NCBI RefSeq assembly: GCF_046054155.1
Contig: NZ_JBEQCT010000001.1
Coordinates: forward strand, 558,001-622,000
Length of the DNA stretch: 64,000 nt
From: Celerinatantimonas yamalensis
GTDB taxonomy: Bacteria; Pseudomonadota; Gammaproteobacteria; Enterobacterales; Celerinatantimonadaceae
Direction of reading: 5' to 3'
Part shown: positions 63,762-64,000 of the stretch, piece by piece
Numbering within the stretch: the first letter of the stretch is position 1
Layout: each line of letters begins with the position of its first letter
The notes under the pieces: generated by a model
What the model was told of the DNA's origin: nothing
Database searches by the model: none
The model's input: the letters and a program-made list of their open reading frames with translations, nothing else
Position numbers and translations under genes: made by a program

Positions 63762-64000
63762 CAACAGCATCTTTGCTTCACTCCAAATACCTTAATTCTT
63801 TCTGGTTCAATACTGAAGCAACAGAGTAGGGCATGACTAAAGGAAGTAAGGATAATAAACATAAATGCCAAACGCCGATTCATGATCAAAACTAGAGCGT
63901 GTTGATCTTTGCGGTATAAAATGAAACCAGCAAATTTAGCGGTTATATTGTAATGGTTTCGTCAAAAAATAAAAATAGCGCCACCTCAAACTCCAAGATT

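Larger units (their letters stand above)
62503..64000. other. Eroded right end with gene remnants
   Basis: About 1.5 kb without an intact gene. Contains a LysR-type regulator remnant (63172-63551) and an IS3 OrfA remnant (63681-63761). The rest, including 62530-63170 and 63770-64000, has dense stops on both strands; I see nothing further that can be named. Confidence 0.55.

Overview
The window is chromosomal DNA of a moderately AT-rich gammaproteobacterium. The min operon, a full hisG-to-hisIE operon with a histidine-rich leader, rne/rluC, the yceD-rpmF-plsX-fab cluster, proQ-prc and the yeaG-yeaH-spoVR unit are close to Enterobacterales, Vibrionales and Aeromonadales versions in sequence and order, but the arrangement matches none of them exactly. 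Genus cannot be fixed by reading; a facultatively anaerobic, carbohydrate-using relative of those orders fits. Most of the window is housekeeping sequence.

Layout: (1) 1-3848: the end of an acetyltransferase-like gene, acyP, a YciT-type DeoR regulator, an OmpW porin behind a perfect FNR box, and a secreted polysaccharide-lyase-like protein. (2) 3845-14700, minus strand: the his operon with leader peptide and attenuator, then the MdlA/MdlB half-transporters. (3) 14850-24087: a small Pro/Ser/Thr-rich ORF, yoaA helicase, tsaB, a small basic protein, a Slp-type lipoprotein, rnd, minCDE on the opposite strand, ycgL, a lytic transglycosylase, ycgM and ycgN. (4) 24398-32465, minus strand: dsbB, nhaB, a 1.2 kb gap with a decayed reading frame, and spoVR/yeaH/yeaG. 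(5) 32998-47689: rne with its long leader, rluC, yceF, then yceD-rpmF-plsX-fabD-fabG-acpP-fabF-pabC-mltG-tmk-holB-tatD. (6) 47864-52922: rsmF, LexA-box-controlled yebG, msrC, proQ, prc. (7) 52984-64000: the least conserved part. It has a solitary tyrosine recombinase, an IS3-type transposase scrap, aroP, rnb, a GPH sugar transporter with a GH43 enzyme, three tandem tRNA-Val(GAC) genes, cheV, and a right end with remnants of a LysR regulator and an IS3 OrfA.

The regulatory signals that can be read directly are an FNR box at ompW, a LexA box at yebG, the his attenuator, the rne leader, a near-leaderless promoter at yceD, a 17-bp-spaced sigma-70 promoter for the tRNA-Val operon, and a palindrome ahead of the sugar transporter.

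Three genes usual at these positions are absent: fabH between plsX and fabD, fadD between slp and rnd, and fadR beside nhaB. Together they hint at altered fatty-acid metabolism. I found no convincing new multi-gene system. The best leads are these absences, the two small unassigned ORFs, the solitary recombinase and the decayed sequence at both gaps and at the right end.
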